Of a stretch of DNA of 64,000 nt, positions 33,890 to 45,797 are shown in pieces. The DNA is from Eudorina sp. 2006-703-Eu-15 (lineage: Eukaryota > Chlorophyta > Chlorophyceae > Chlamydomonadales > Volvocaceae): the NCBI GenBank assembly GCA_003117195.1, contig BDSI01000003.1:868001-932000 (forward strand). The letters run 5' to 3'. Numbering within the stretch: the stretch's first letter is position 1; each line of letters starts with the position of its first letter. The notes beneath the pieces were generated by a model that made no database searches, was not told the origin of the DNA, and worked only from the letters and a program-made list of their open reading frames with translations. The position numbers and the translations under genes were made by a program.

Positions 33890-35700
33890 ACGACTGTAGG
33901 CTGGCATCATCTTTGCAACGAAGAAAGGCGGCGATTTTTAGTCTCAGTCATGGCGATCTTCTCGATAGCGAAGGGACCGCTGTCTTGCTACGGACTGCTG
34001 CCTGCGATGGTTGAGACCTCGACATGTTCATGTTGATGCCGACGCATGTCCGCAGGAACTGCAGTAGCTATGAGTCATTCTTAAATAAAAGACAAGGCGC
34101 TGCTTTGGATATGCACCAACAGTAGCATTGCGGTCCACGGCAAATGTTGTAATTGTTACTGTTGTCATGTTCGCATTGTTCATACAAGATAGTTTCTCTT
34201 GAAAGTTTAATCGCCACGCTAAAAACTCGATAGCCAACTTCAATATGGCAAAAAGCAAAATTCCTGACGGGCATGGAAATCTCTCGTCTTCACCAGGATG
34301 GCCACACCCTGTTAACCATGGCAGGTATCACGTGCAGCTCAGCTTACTATCATAAAGCGTCTGAAGTCCATAGACCAGCAACCTTCCTGCTGGCGGTGCT
34401 GACGCCAACGCTGCGTCCGACTTCAATAATACGTCTTGACATGCCTGCAGTACTTAATAATGATTATAATGTTATAGAATACCTGAAATGGAGCGACCAT
34501 GAGGTCACCGCAAAGTTGGCGAGGTCGCTACAGTGGATGCGGCGTTGCGGCCACAACAGACGAGCGCCTTGCACATACGCCTAAAAGCAGGCAGCTCACC
34601 GCAACATTTTATTGCATCGGTTCCTGTCGAGGTGACGGGATGGGGCCAAACCTTAAACCTTCGTCCCGAATAGTATCATCAACTACCTGCAATGAACACA
34701 ATGCGAGCTTGCCTTTCAAAACAGTTATTAAGCGAGTATCAAGCTATTTCGAGAAACAGGGGCGAGCAGCATCCCTTTGTTGCAGATGCGAAAACCTTGT
34801 ACGACCCATACAAACCGGCTTCAACCGCGGCCTTGTAAAATCGTGACGTATGACGAGAAATAACCATTAGCTATATAATACAATGGCCGGCTTTCAAAAC
34901 TTGCGACTCGTCACTGCTGCCGTGTTACTCCTTGCAGCCGGTTGTTAGGACTGCAAGGAGCTCTGCAGCCGATGACTGGTCTATCGGAGTCAACTATATA
35001 ATGCCCAACTCCGGTTCGTCATGGCCTACCTGCCCGCCTGCCAGCCTCTTTGCACACACCCGAAAGACTCGTGTTCAGGTTGCCGAGGGCACCTCAGGTA
35101 CCTCACCGGCCCTCCACAGCACCTCCCCCACACAGCGTCTCACCATCAAAAGGGCACCGCTCCAAGTCGCTCCAGGCAGGGGGCGACGGGGCCGTCCTGC
35201 CCGGTCACCCTGGGCCCCTGCCGGGCTGCCTGCCACACGCGCCGAGCGCCGACCGCCGCGCCGACCGCCGACCGCCGCGACAACAGCGGTAGCAGTGCTG
35301 CGCTACCGGCAAGGGCGCCGCCAGTGCCTTCCGCGCCGGACACCGAGTAACTTCACTCCATACCATCGGCAACTAACTACCGGTATACCCTCCAGGTGAC
35401 CTCCATAAATACCCTACCCTGAAACAACCTCACCCGTCCGCCGGTGCGGCTCCGCCCTCAGAAGGTCAGGTGCCCTGTAACGGAGCTAGATCACAAGAAG
35501 GCTTCAGCTGCTCGGGGTCCATCCATTCGGGGTCGGGATCTCTAGGGACTCGGGAGGCCATGGCAGGGATCAGGCGGCGAAGGGGTCGCCCCCCCGCGGA
35601 CAGATGTCGCCGTCACTGACCCAGGGGTCCCAGGCAGCCTTGCCCCTGCCCCTGCCCCGCGACCGACGGATATCGCGCCGCCGACCCGCGGGTCCACCCC
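33890..35700. other. Intergenic DNA right of the satellite
   Basis: AT-richer, unique-looking sequence to about 35000, then GC-rich. Open frames (for example 34273-34584 and 34932-35399, plus strand) show no recognisable protein features. The right end is the expected 3' UTR of the minus-strand gene ending at 35701. Confidence 0.4.
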
Positions 35701-37910
35701 TCAGTCTTCGCCCTCGTTCATGACCTGGGTGCACACGGCCTGAACCAGCTCCACCTGCACTCAGCACAAGGGCAGCACAAGGCCGATTAGGGACAGCCCA
35801 AGATTTGAGGGCGTCTGGCGGAGTTGGGTGCTGGGTGTTGGGATTGGGCGGCGCGTGGGTGGCGTCGCGACGGCTCCCGGCCATCTCGCCCTGTGTGTAC
35901 ACACACAGCAGAACCCCGGCTTGCAAAAGTGTCTGTTGAATATCTCAACGGGGTCTGTTGGGGACATCGCATCTGAGGACTTCGGGGAAGTGTCCTCAAG
36001 CCCCATTGCGCTTGCCGTTGTTGCGCACGCTACCGGTGACCAAGCCCGCCGGTCCCCTGTGGTGCACGGCGCCCACGCCTAGACGTACACGACAGGGGAC
36101 CGGCGGTCCTTGTGTGTACGGCATCGCACCTGCTGAGTCAGCACTTGGAAGGCGGTGGAGGTGGCTGACAGCGACTCGTCCTCCACTCGCACCATGGGTG
36201 CGCCGTCGCGCCGCCGACTGCCCGTACGACGCACGACACCGCCCGCCGTACTCGGATCCAAACTTGTATCTTGCTCCGCAGCAGTGTCCGCCTGTGCCTG
36301 CGCCTGCGCCTGTGTCTGTGGGTCGGGTTGCGGAACGACCCGTGGGTCGGCGCCCGCCATCTGCCGCAGTACGTTGCCGACGAAGTCGTTCATCCCAAGG
36401 GCCTCAACGGGGTCGCCGAATCTGCGCCATGGACACGGGGTGGAATCGTGGAAGTAGGCATGGCAGGTTGCGATGGCGCAGCTTGCGAGCCAAGAAGGAC
36501 AGAGCCTGCCCTGGGATGCAGTCCTTGGGAAACCACCAGCACCCTACAGCGGTACCCGCGGATTGCGGTAACACGGGGCCACTGCCGGACGCCCGTGGCA
36601 CGGTTTCAGAGGCTTGCGGACGGCTTACTTGCAAGGCTGTTTAAGGGTCCAGAGGACGACCAATCTATCTGTTTCAGAGTTAAACCCTGTGGCCTTCAGA
36701 CGGGTGCACTGGAGAACGCACGTTGCCACGTCGGCACAGGGTCCGGAGCACACCCCAAGACAGGGGTTCCTGAGATCCCGAGTAAGCCCCTGTGCCGCGC
36801 TGCGACACGGAGGGTGGGTGTCGTGACGGGGAGGCACGCTCAGACGGCGGGGCCGCGTGGCGCCCCGACACAGCACACCTACCCGGCCCAAGCCCAACCC
36901 AGCCGCTGCCCGGCCGCGGGGTACGGCACGCCCAGCTGCGCCAACGCCATGTACGACAAGCTGATCCACGTGCTGAGCAGCACCTTGGTGATCTGGTGCT
37001 GCGGCGCGGGCTGCGGAGTCGACGGCGGCTGAGTTGGCGGCGGGATCGCCGCCAGGGTCGCCGGCCATTTGCTGGCGCCCGGCGGTGCGTCGGCGGAGGC
37101 CTCAGCGGCGCGAGGCGCCGGCGGAGGCGGCAGCGGTGGTGATGGCGCTGCGCTGGGGGTGCCAGCCGTGGGCAAGAGGCCGCCGCTCTGTACGAACTCC
37201 TGCTCGTCCAGCTGCGAGAAGAGCTCGTCCGCGGCCAAGCCCTGCGGTCCTCGAAACACGGCATCGCCACCCACAGGGTGAACGCGCACCGGATGTCCGT
37301 TATGGACGAGATGTTACGCTTCCGCACTTCCGTGGGACGGTGCATGGTGGGTACATGCGCGGTCAATCAGTGTTGGGCATTGAGCGCAGCTGGGAGGGGG
37401 GCATTGAACCCTTTGGTCAATGGCCCGCTGGCCGTATCGGGTATCTCATCGCCAAGCTAAGACGTCGGCTCCGGAACCCACCTGGTCGTACGCCACTCGT
37501 ACGGCATCCACGAACTTCCCCAGGCTCCACCGGCTGCCAAGCACCGCGCCCATGAACGCCATCAGCAGCCGTACGGCAAGGCCGCGAGGCGGGCACTGCT
37601 GCGCCGCCGCCGCGGCGGCGGCGGCGGCGGCGCTGCCCGCGTCATCGTCCTCCAGGACTGCATTGCAACTGCCGGTGAAGGCCTGGCTGTAGCCGCTGGG
37701 CTGTAGCACTGTCTCGGGGGCCCTGAGGGGCCGGGAGGTGGGCAGACCCGCGGCCGCCACCACCTCCACCGTGAGCAGCACGAGCCGTGTGTACTGCTGC
37801 ATGAGCACGAGGAAGGGTGAGGAGGCCGCGCCGGAGGACTGCGCGTGGGGCAACGGGAAGACACACACACACACACGGTCGGTCGGGCCGGTTCTTTTGC
37901 TAAATACACA

Positions 37911-37957
<47 letters not shown>

Positions 37958-38887
37958 TCCGAGCGAGAGGTGGGGCCGAGTTGGGCATAAAGGAAGAGGG
38001 CGAAGTGCGGAGTCAAGCACGAAGCAGGCGGGCGTGGGTCAGGAGTGGCTGGTGGGCACATGGCTCGTTGTGGGGACTCCAGGGCCGTGCAGCGACGCGC
38101 CTGACACCTCCCCCTTACCACCTGAACATCAAAAACGACATTCCACAGCATCAAGATGCAAGAAGGGCAGTCCCGAGCCCTCGGCGACCGCCACGTCCCC
38201 TCCTGAGACAGGGCTTCAGACAGAGGGCCATGACCGCTTGCCTGCCTGCCTGAACGCAGGACTGCAAAACGCACGGGACGTGCAACTCCGCACACTTGAT
38301 TTTCTCCCCGCCTGACCTCCGAATGCGACCTCCAAATGTGATAGGCGGCGCACTTTGCAGCGGCGCCCTACCCGGAGCCCTCTCGCCGCCCCGGAGTACT
38401 GTAACGACCCGCAACCACCTAACCGATCCAACCAACCCAACCTCCAACGCCCCTGCTCCAATGCCATGTGACTCACCTGCTGCACCAGCCCCTGCAACCC
38501 GGCGACCCGCGCCAGCGTCTGACCCTCGTCGTACATTCCCAGCGTCTGCCGTACATAACCCAGCATGCCGCGCAGGTACGGGTTGCCCGCCGCCATGCTG
38601 CTGCCGATGCCCAGTCCCGCGCCCAAGCCCGGTCCGGGGCCCAGTGACTCGGCCCCCCGCTGCTGCAGCAGCTGTTGCTGCAGCTGCAGCTCCCGCTGCG
38701 CCTCCTGCGCCTCCTGCTGCCGCCGCTGCTGCTGCTGCTCCAGGGGCTCCCGGTCCCTCGGCACGCCGAGGTCCTCCAGGGTGAGGAACACGAGCGCCAT
38801 CCAGGACACCAGGACGTCCTCCTCCTGCCCCGTTGAGGGTGTGGGTGCGGGTGCGGGTGTGGGTGTGTGGGGGATGTGTGCGGGGGG

Positions 38888-38923
<36 letters not shown>

Positions 38924-40485
38924 AACTGAGCCGCGAGAAGTGTGTGTGTGTGTGTGTGCGTGTGCTGCGGGCGTGGGGGCGTGGGGGCGTGGGGGCGTGG
39001 GGCGTGGGGGCGTGGGGGCGTGTGTGCGTGCTTGTGGATGTACTTCACCGGCGCCTGCTGTGGGATGTTCACTCGATACGAGTAGCCTCCGAGTGCCGCC
39101 GTCGCGCATCATGTGCCCGGGCAATCGACGTCGCGCGCCTTCACTCACAACCATCAACCATTAACCATCAACCAACCCAGGTATGGCTGTCGCGGACAGC
39201 TTTGGCCCCATGGCCGATGCCGCCGGGGCAAGCATCACTCGGTTTCCGCGGCCACACAGGCACCCAACGGCTGGGACCTCTTGACTGGAGCCCGACTCAC
39301 CTGGCCCTGCAGCAGCGGCGGCACCATCTCCTCCTCCGCCTCCCGCCACTCGCCGGTCTCCCCATCGCCGCGTTTGGCCGACGGCCGCCGCGACCTCATG
39401 CCCTGGGTCGCCGCCATCTTCAAGGACAGCTGCGACAACGGACAAAGGCGCCGAGCCTGTGTTGGCGACAAAGGCCCTCAGCCGTCGCGGCGGACCCGCG
39501 TGCGCTGCGCACCGCACCGTTTCAGAACCGCACAGGACCCCCTTGAAACATTCCGTCCAATGCTCCAGCCTACCCGTCTGCCAGTGCCGCCTAACAAATG
39601 AACGAACGCAACCGGGAGTCTGACCTGCGACCTGCGACCTGCCCACCACACCCGCGGAACGAGCTGCTCCTGCCCCGACGACGCCGATTTCCTGCCCGGG
39701 CAGCCCCAACAGCCGCCACTGCTCGCCTCTGGGCCCGTTCCTGTTCCCAAGCCCCCTCCGTCCCATGCCCGTGCGGCCGCGGCCGCACCTCTCCCCATGT
39801 CCCGACGGTCCATCATCGGCCTCTTCAAGCCCCATTCAAGCCTTATTCATGCCCCATTCAAGCCCCATTCCGGGCCCGTTCAAGCCCCATTCAAGCCCCA
39901 TTCAAGCCCCATTCAAGCCTCCCATCCTGCAGCCCACGACCCATGTGACCTTCGACCCACCGGCCACGACCCCCGCAACCCCCCGCCCCCTACCTGCAGC
40001 TCCCCGAACGTCCGGCCCTCCCTGTACAGCTCCACCAGCACCTCCACCAGACACTGCGCCGCGAACAGACTGCGGTTGCCGCAGCCGAACCAGGCCAGCA
40101 GCACTGCCGTACTGGGTTCCTCCACACGAGGCGGGGCAGGTACGGCACCGGTGGCGGCGGCGGCGGCGGCGCCCGCCCCCGCACCACCGGCGGCTCCGCC
40201 CGCACCACCTGCGGAGCCGCCGGCATCCGAGCTGGCGGCGGCGGCGGCGCACGCGAGGTGGCGACGGCCGCGTGAGTGGTGGCCCGGGCTGAAGGTGGGG
40301 GGGTTGATGGAGGCGGTTCTTGGGGGGTAGGTGCCACCCACGACAAAGGGTGCGCTGCCGCTGGTGGTGGTGCTGGTGTTCCTGCTGGTGCTGCAGCGGG
40401 GAGCAATCGGTCGTCTTGACCTGGTCAGGACGCCGGTGTCGGGGCGGCTCCTGCCGGACATGCTAGACACTTCGGTTGGGAGCAT
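35701..40485 (-). CDS. Unknown 676-aa protein with an internal duplication, 7 exons
   Basis: Exons in transcript order: 40485-39994, 39429-39301, 38824-38477, 37838-37482, 37241-36883, 36421-36130, 35754-35701 (stop). All junctions are GT-AG and phase-consistent. The N-terminus is Ser/Arg/Thr/Ala-rich, which could be a plastid transit peptide. A conserved-looking block follows (AWFGCGNRSLFAAQCLVEVL, then ELYREGRTFGELQ). Two related modules come next. One has VLVSWMALVFLTLEDLGVP, then a GMLGYVRQTLG segment, then VLMQQYTRLVLLTVEVV. The other has VLLSTWISLSYMALAQLGVP, then DFVGNVLRQMAG, then VLTQQVELVQAVCTQV. Between them lies RLLMAFMGAVLGSRWSL. Poly-Gln/Glu and poly-Ala linkers vary. I do not recognise the family; the helices may be amphipathic or membrane-associated. 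The gene model is well supported by phase. Confidence 0.78.
37912..37956. repeat. (CA)n microsatellite in an intron
   Basis: About 22 CA units lie in intron 3 of the minus-strand gene; a shorter CA run lies at about 37860-37876. Confidence 0.95.
38890..39020. repeat. (GT)n runs and a GGGGGCGT-rich tract in an intron
   Basis: Two GT runs (about 38890-38919 and 38940-38960) flank a short unique piece, followed by tandem CGTGGGGG units. All lie in intron 2 of the minus-strand gene. Confidence 0.85.
39829..39930. repeat. Minisatellite of TTCAAGCCCCA-type units in an intron
   Basis: Repeats of about 10-15 bp based on CCCCATTCAAG occur at least seven times with some variants, inside intron 1 of the minus-strand gene. 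Confidence 0.85.
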
Positions 40486-41335
40486 GTTGCCTCGTTGCCC
40501 GTATGTGATAAGGGCCAGCTCCGCTTAGCGCTGAGCGCGGATGTCAGGAGGTTGGGGCGGCAAACCTGGGGATTGTGTCGCTGGAGAAGGGGGATGCGGT
40601 CACGTTTGGTTTGGTCAAAAGCATAAAAGTGCAGAGCAGGAAGGGTGACGTTCGGCGTAGGCGTCGTCGGACGGAAGTTTGTGGAGGTTGCGGTACCGTG
40701 GGGTCTTGACTATGGGGGTTCAGATGCTGCCACAATTGGAAAGACAGTGAGACGATGCAAGATGTGTAGGTGCCGATAGCCTCGAGATTGTTGGCGTTGG
40801 GGTTTCCTCTTCGGTATGCTTGCGCATCCCGACACCACACCTGCAAATTTCCGAAATTGTCACAGATGAACAGATGCACTTGAACACGTTGACAAGTGCC
40901 CAGTCTTGAACCAGCACCCACTGTAATTGAGATGTCGTCAGCGCTTTCGGACAAGGTAACGTTGAAAACGTGCGTGCTAGCAAACAGGCAGATAGACAAG
41001 TTCAATTTTATTTCATGGTTCAACAGATGCAGCGCTTTGGGGAAAGCGGCGCTGGGTTTCTAGCTGACCAACCCACCTTCCGTACACAACCGAAAATTGA
41101 GCTTCTGCGCCTGATGTTGTGCAAGTCGCTTTAGATGCTTCATGCGTATCAATTGATCTACTGATGATGTTATAATTTTAATAAACTGACCTTTATCGAG
41201 GCGCCGTTTGGCAGCGTTTGCCGCAGGCAGTCTGCGCACTGCTAGTCGCGTTACCTTCACGCATGCAAACAAATTGACGATCTTTAGGTATGACGTTATT
41301 TCTGAGGTGCCCTATCCCGAGCGATTGATTTCGCA
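40486..41335. other. Divergent intergenic region between the minus-strand gene and CDKD
   Basis: The two genes are head to head, so this 850 bp should hold both promoters and leaders. It is AT-richer than the flanking exons. A 160-codon minus frame (40544-41023) has no recognisable features. Confidence 0.45.
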
Positions 41336-44300
41336 ATGGCAGACAACTACACTCGCGGGGACTTGCTGGGTCAGGGTACATTCGCGGCAGTATACAAAGG
41401 CACCGATAAGCGGGTCAGTGCACCATTTGGATCTTACTCCTTCTCTAGTGTGCTCCTCGGCGTTCAGTCTTCCCCGGCCCATGTACATGTACAGCAACGG
41501 GCCGTCCACAGCCCATTGCAAAACACCGGTACACAAACTCGCTGTATCTCTTTATTGCAAGCCACTGATTTTGGATTATTAGGGCTGGAACACTCTTAAT
41601 GAATGTACGGGCAACGTTGCGTGGCAAGGGACAGGCTGCCGTACGTCTCCTGCCGGCCGTTGGACGGAGCTGTGAGAAAGCGACTCAGGTCCCCACAACC
41701 CAAATCGCCTACCTACTGGCGCCTCACCCCCAGACTGGCAAGGTGGTGGCGCTGAAAGAAATCTTCCCGGACGAGAAGGGCACCGATGGCAAGAAGGTGC
41801 GTCCGTGCACCCGCGCGCCTCATATTCCGCACGGTCGCACTGCCAAATCAACGACTACCGACCAACTAACACCCTCACCCTCACCAACACCACCATGTGT
41901 AGCGCTCGGCCCCTCGGGTCAATCGCCCGAAGGTATCCTCATTCTCCACTGCCATGCAGGTGCCTTGACACGTAAACATTCTGAGTAATTCTGGGTGCGC
42001 CCGGGTTCCCTTTTTTCTCCTCTTTTATCCTGAAGCCCCCCCTTTACCAGCCCTCACTCACTCTCTCACCCTCGTCATACCCTCCCTCGCCTGTCATACG
42101 TCTCCTGTGGGTGCCCGCTGCGGTGTGGCCTCACCGCTTACTTGGCCCCCCCGCTTGGACCCGTGGGCCGCTCGCTTGCCGGGCCCCCAGGGTCTGGATC
42201 CCACGGCCCTGCGCGAGATCAAGCTGCTGCGTGAGCTGCGCCACCCCAACATCATCCGACTGGAGGACGCCTACCCCAAGAAGAAGTCCGTAGTGCTGGT
42301 GAGTGCAGTGGGTGCGGGCGCGGTGGGTGCGCGGGACCGGCAGTTCACGCCTCCACTGGCGGTGAAGGGAACGGAACGTACGGAGCCTCCGGCACTGGCG
42401 GGCGGCAGGCTGGTGGCCGTACGGCCTTACGGCCGCGGCTGACTTGGTGGATGCGGCGTAATCAGGGCCGAGGCACGGTATTCCAACCCCGATGGGCGGC
42501 CGTTGATGTGGTGATCGCCGCTCCCGTCCAGCTGTCTGGCGCCACCGCTCTCCCCCCCCCCTCGCTTTCTCTTCCCCCTCGCGTTCTCTCCCCCACTCCC
42601 TCGCACCCGGCACCCTAACACCGCACCCGTCCCACCCATGTGCCATGTCGTCGGCCTGGTTCTGTCTTGAAGTGTTTCTTTCCTTTTTGCTCCTCCCCAC
42701 CACCACCACCACCACCACCACCACCTCCCCCCCTCCCCCCAGGTCCTGGAGTACATGCACAGTGATCTGGAGGCGGTCATCCGCGATCAGAACCTGGTGC
42801 TGGCGGCGGCGGACGTCAAGAGCTACCTGCGCCAGCTGCTGGCAGCGCTGGCGACGTGCCACAGGCGGTGAGCGCGGCCTGCGCGGTGCGGGTCTGAGCC
42901 CACGCGCCTGCACCCGCCTGGTCGCCGCAAGGGCCCGCCGCCGGACTCCTCTGCTTGCATGCAGGGCATGTGTGTTTTGGAAAGAAACCCGCCCGACCGA
43001 GCCCAGGTGCAGACATACTTACCATTTGACCTGCAAGAAAGGACTTAACATACGTACGGTAGTTGCAGGGTATTGGTGTGATAATTAATGTGTGTATTTA
43101 TTCATGTAATTAACCGAAAGTACATGTGAGTGTAAGGACACGCCGCGCCTTCGTACTACGAATGGAAGGCCTGCAGCCGTGGATTCACGTCGTGGATTGC
43201 GGCCCTGGCCTTCACGCGCTGCTCGCCCTCGATCGATAATCATCTGCTGAGACAGGAAACAGCTTGCATACACCCTTTCCACCGCCGCCGCGTCTTCTCG
43301 CAGCTGGATCCTGCACCGGGACATCAAGCCCAACAACTGCCTCATCGCACGGGACGGCTCGCTGAAGCTGGCGGACTTTGGGCTGTCCCGGATATACGGC
43401 AGTCCCGACGGCCGCCTGACGAACCAGGTGTGCGTGAGGGCACCCGTGTTGTACCGCAGGACAAAAGCCGAGATGACACTCCAAATGCCACTCAAGATGT
43501 TACCGTACTTCCTCTCAACTATTTGCGAGCGTAGTTATTTGCGAGGACCGAAAACAGTTAGAAACTGTAATTATTTGGGAGGCGTGCTTCCGAATTTTTC
43601 TAGGAACTGTAAAGCGTTGCAAGGCACCCTGGCAGTAAAACAAGTTTTGCGAGGTTGCTGTGGCCCTCCAGGCGGAACAGAAGCGAACGCATGGAGCGCA
43701 GTACCGAAGGTGGTGCAACCCCGGACCTGTCACAGGCAGGCACAAGCTCGCAGCGTTGACCATCGACCCTGCGCACCCAACGGCATCGGTTCTTGGGGAT
43801 TCTAAACCAAAGCACCCAGCATATCGTCGGTGCGCTACACTTGCGAGTTATTTTTGCAAGGCTGTCAACGTATGTATTTAAATATCTAATCATTTAAAAA
43901 AAGAGGTACCCCCGGCAGTAGAGCTTTGCGAGGCCGTAAATAAATTATTATTTACTTTCGACTTGTTATGTATTCGCACATACGGTAAACTATTTATTTA
44001 TTTGCACATAATTATATCTATTCGCACGTAATTAAAGGCAGTACGGTACTCGAGGTGTTACTCGAGGTGTCACCCTTGGTGTCAGGAGCACTTTGCTTGG
44101 GGTCGCTTTTGAGGGCCGGCCTGTGGCATGGCTGTCTGGCTGCCCTTCTACGAGCTGGGCGGGTCCCGTGGGTCGGTGGGCTGTTCCGGCGTCGCTCGGT
44201 TCAACGTCGCTCGGTCGGTGGGTCAATGAACCTCGACTCCTCAAGAGGTCCCGCTGCGGATGCCAATGCCGATTTGGGGCTTTGGGTTTGAAGGATTGGA

Positions 44301-45797
44301 GTCGACGGATCCGGTTCGATGGATCTGGTTCGATGGATCTGGTTCGATGGATCCGGTTCGATGGATCCGGGTCGTCGGGGAGAGGAAGAAGACGCCCACG
44401 GGCGCTGCTGAGCCGTGCCCCTGCCGGGGTCGTCGGGGGACGACGGCGCAACCCCCCGGCTGCGCAGGTCTTCGCGCAGTGGTACCGGGCCCCCGAGCTC
44501 TTCTTCGGCGCCCGGCAGTACACATCGGCGGTGGACGTGTGGGCGGCGGGGTGCATCTTCGGGGAGCTGCTGCTGCGGAGGTGCGCACTGGGGGGCTGCG
44601 GCGGAGTGGCTTGCTCCCCTTGTCGTGTCCTCTCGGCTCTCGCCCACCTCCGCCCGACGCGCTATCGGGTCTTTGTTCCCTGGCCCTGGCAGCCAGCGCA
44701 GCCAACGGTGCCTATCGGTTCACAAGGCGGCTACCCTTCCCTCTGCAGTTTGAATTTGTCTACCAACTTCCTTTTCCCTCTGCCTCATCCCCTTCCCTCT
44801 ATATCAAGGCAGCGAACCGCGAAAGCTCCGCCGTCCCCTCCCCTGTGCATCGCGCGTCAGGCCCCTGTTTGACGGCATGTGCGACATCGACGTGCTGTCC
44901 AAGGTGTTCGCGCTGCTGGGCACTCCAGGGGTGGACGGCAACTGGCCGGCGGCCAAGGACCTGCCGTACTTCCTGCAGTTCACGGAGACCAAGCCGCTGC
45001 CGCTGCGGCAGGTGTTCCCCGCGGTGAGCGCAGCTGAGTCCGTTTACAGGGTTTGCATCCTTCTCCCGTTCCTTTGCTGCCCCTTTGCCGCCACCTCCCA
45101 CTCCGGCACCACCCCCACGCGCAGGCCAGCGGCGACGCCCTTGACCTGTTGGGCCGCATGCTGCAGCTGGACCCCCTGCGGCGGATCTCCACGGCGGACG
45201 CGCTGCGCCACCCCTACTTCACCAACAACCCGCCGCCCACGCCGCCGGCGCTGCTGCCGCGGCCGCTCAAGAGGGAGGACGCGCCGCTGGTGAACGCCGG
45301 GCAGGCGGCCGGCGGCGCGACGAAAGGTGCGAGGTGGGCGGGTTGAACAAACCAAACCCAAACCCAGACAGGGAACGGGGCACACGGGAGTGTGAGGGGG
45401 GCCGAGGTGGGCCGAGGGCGTGTGGGCGCATCAAGGCCAGCACAGGGGCGGGGGTGAGGATGCATGCCACCCGCGAGCCGACAAGCGGCAGATTTTGTGA
45501 GTTTGTGCGTCTGGGGGATTAGAACCGTTAGAAGTCTGGGGAATTACGAAGCTAACGGACAATGGGAAGCAGGCGCAGACGGGGGAGCGCGTCTGGGTGA
45601 TAATGATAATGAGGTTTGAGGAAGCTCGCGTGGTCTTGTTTTCCCCGGCTGCCGCAGGCGCTCGGGAGCGGGCCTCCTCCGCATCCGTGTCGCCCCGGCC
45701 GAGCAAGATGCCGCGCCGCAGCGGCGCCAGCGGGGCCGCGGCGGGGTCGGGCAGCGCGGAGGCCGCCGCGCGACCCTCACCCCGGACTCAGCACTGA
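41336..45797 (+). CDS. CDKD: CDKD (CDK7-type) CDK-activating kinase, 9 exons, 371 aa
   Basis: Exons: 41336-41413, 41734-41796, 42191-42298, 42743-42867, 43304-43427, 44468-44580, 44861-45023, 45125-45326, 45658-45797; phases agree throughout. Visible features: glycine loop GQGTFAAVY, catalytic Lys34 in [16 protein letters not shown] (the CDK7-type C-helix, residues 51-60), HRDIKPNN (129-136), DFG (149-151), and [10 protein letters not shown]. Ser158 and Thr164 have the same six-residue spacing as the two T-loop phosphosites of CDK7 (GSP and LTNQ). CDK7/CDKD with cyclin H and MAT1 activates cell-cycle CDKs and, within TFIIH, phosphorylates the RNA polymerase II tail. Oddity: the usual VVTRWYRAPE reads [10 protein letters not shown], so the residues before the Trp are changed. 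The C-terminal tail is Ser/Ala/Arg-rich and basic. Confidence 0.93.
42697..42724. repeat. (ACC)n microsatellite in CDKD intron 3
   Basis: About nine CAC/ACC triplets form part of the pyrimidine-rich tract before the exon 4 acceptor. Confidence 0.9.
43503..44046. mobile_element. Candidate Tc1/mariner-like MITE in CDKD intron 5
   Basis: The left end TACCGTACTTCCTCT (43501 on) and the reverse complement of the right end, TACCGTACTGCCTTT (44048 back), match at most positions, and similarity continues weakly through a GCGA-containing stretch. Each end is bordered by TA, as expected for TA target duplication. The roughly 544 bp interior is AT-rich, unlike the surrounding GC-rich intron, and has no transposase frame. 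The inverted repeats are imperfect, so this is an old or degenerate copy. Confidence 0.5.
44307..44376 (+). repeat. 14 bp minisatellite in CDKD intron 5
   Basis: Five tandem units of GGATCCGGTTCGAT with a few C/T variants. Confidence 0.92.

Noticed and set aside
25463..34014. Long repeat-protein genes (319, 900 and 624 codons)
   Set aside because: They come from a stop-free 28 bp monomer read in rotating frames; all frames and both strands are similarly open and no start or splice context is special.
34932..35399. Plus-strand 155-codon ORF
   Set aside because: Arg/Pro/Ala-rich chance composition with no motif or conserved neighbour.
40544..41023. Minus-strand 159-aa protein upstream of the 676-aa gene
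   Set aside because: No domain, low-GC codon choice, and it sits in the shared promoter region of two divergent genes.
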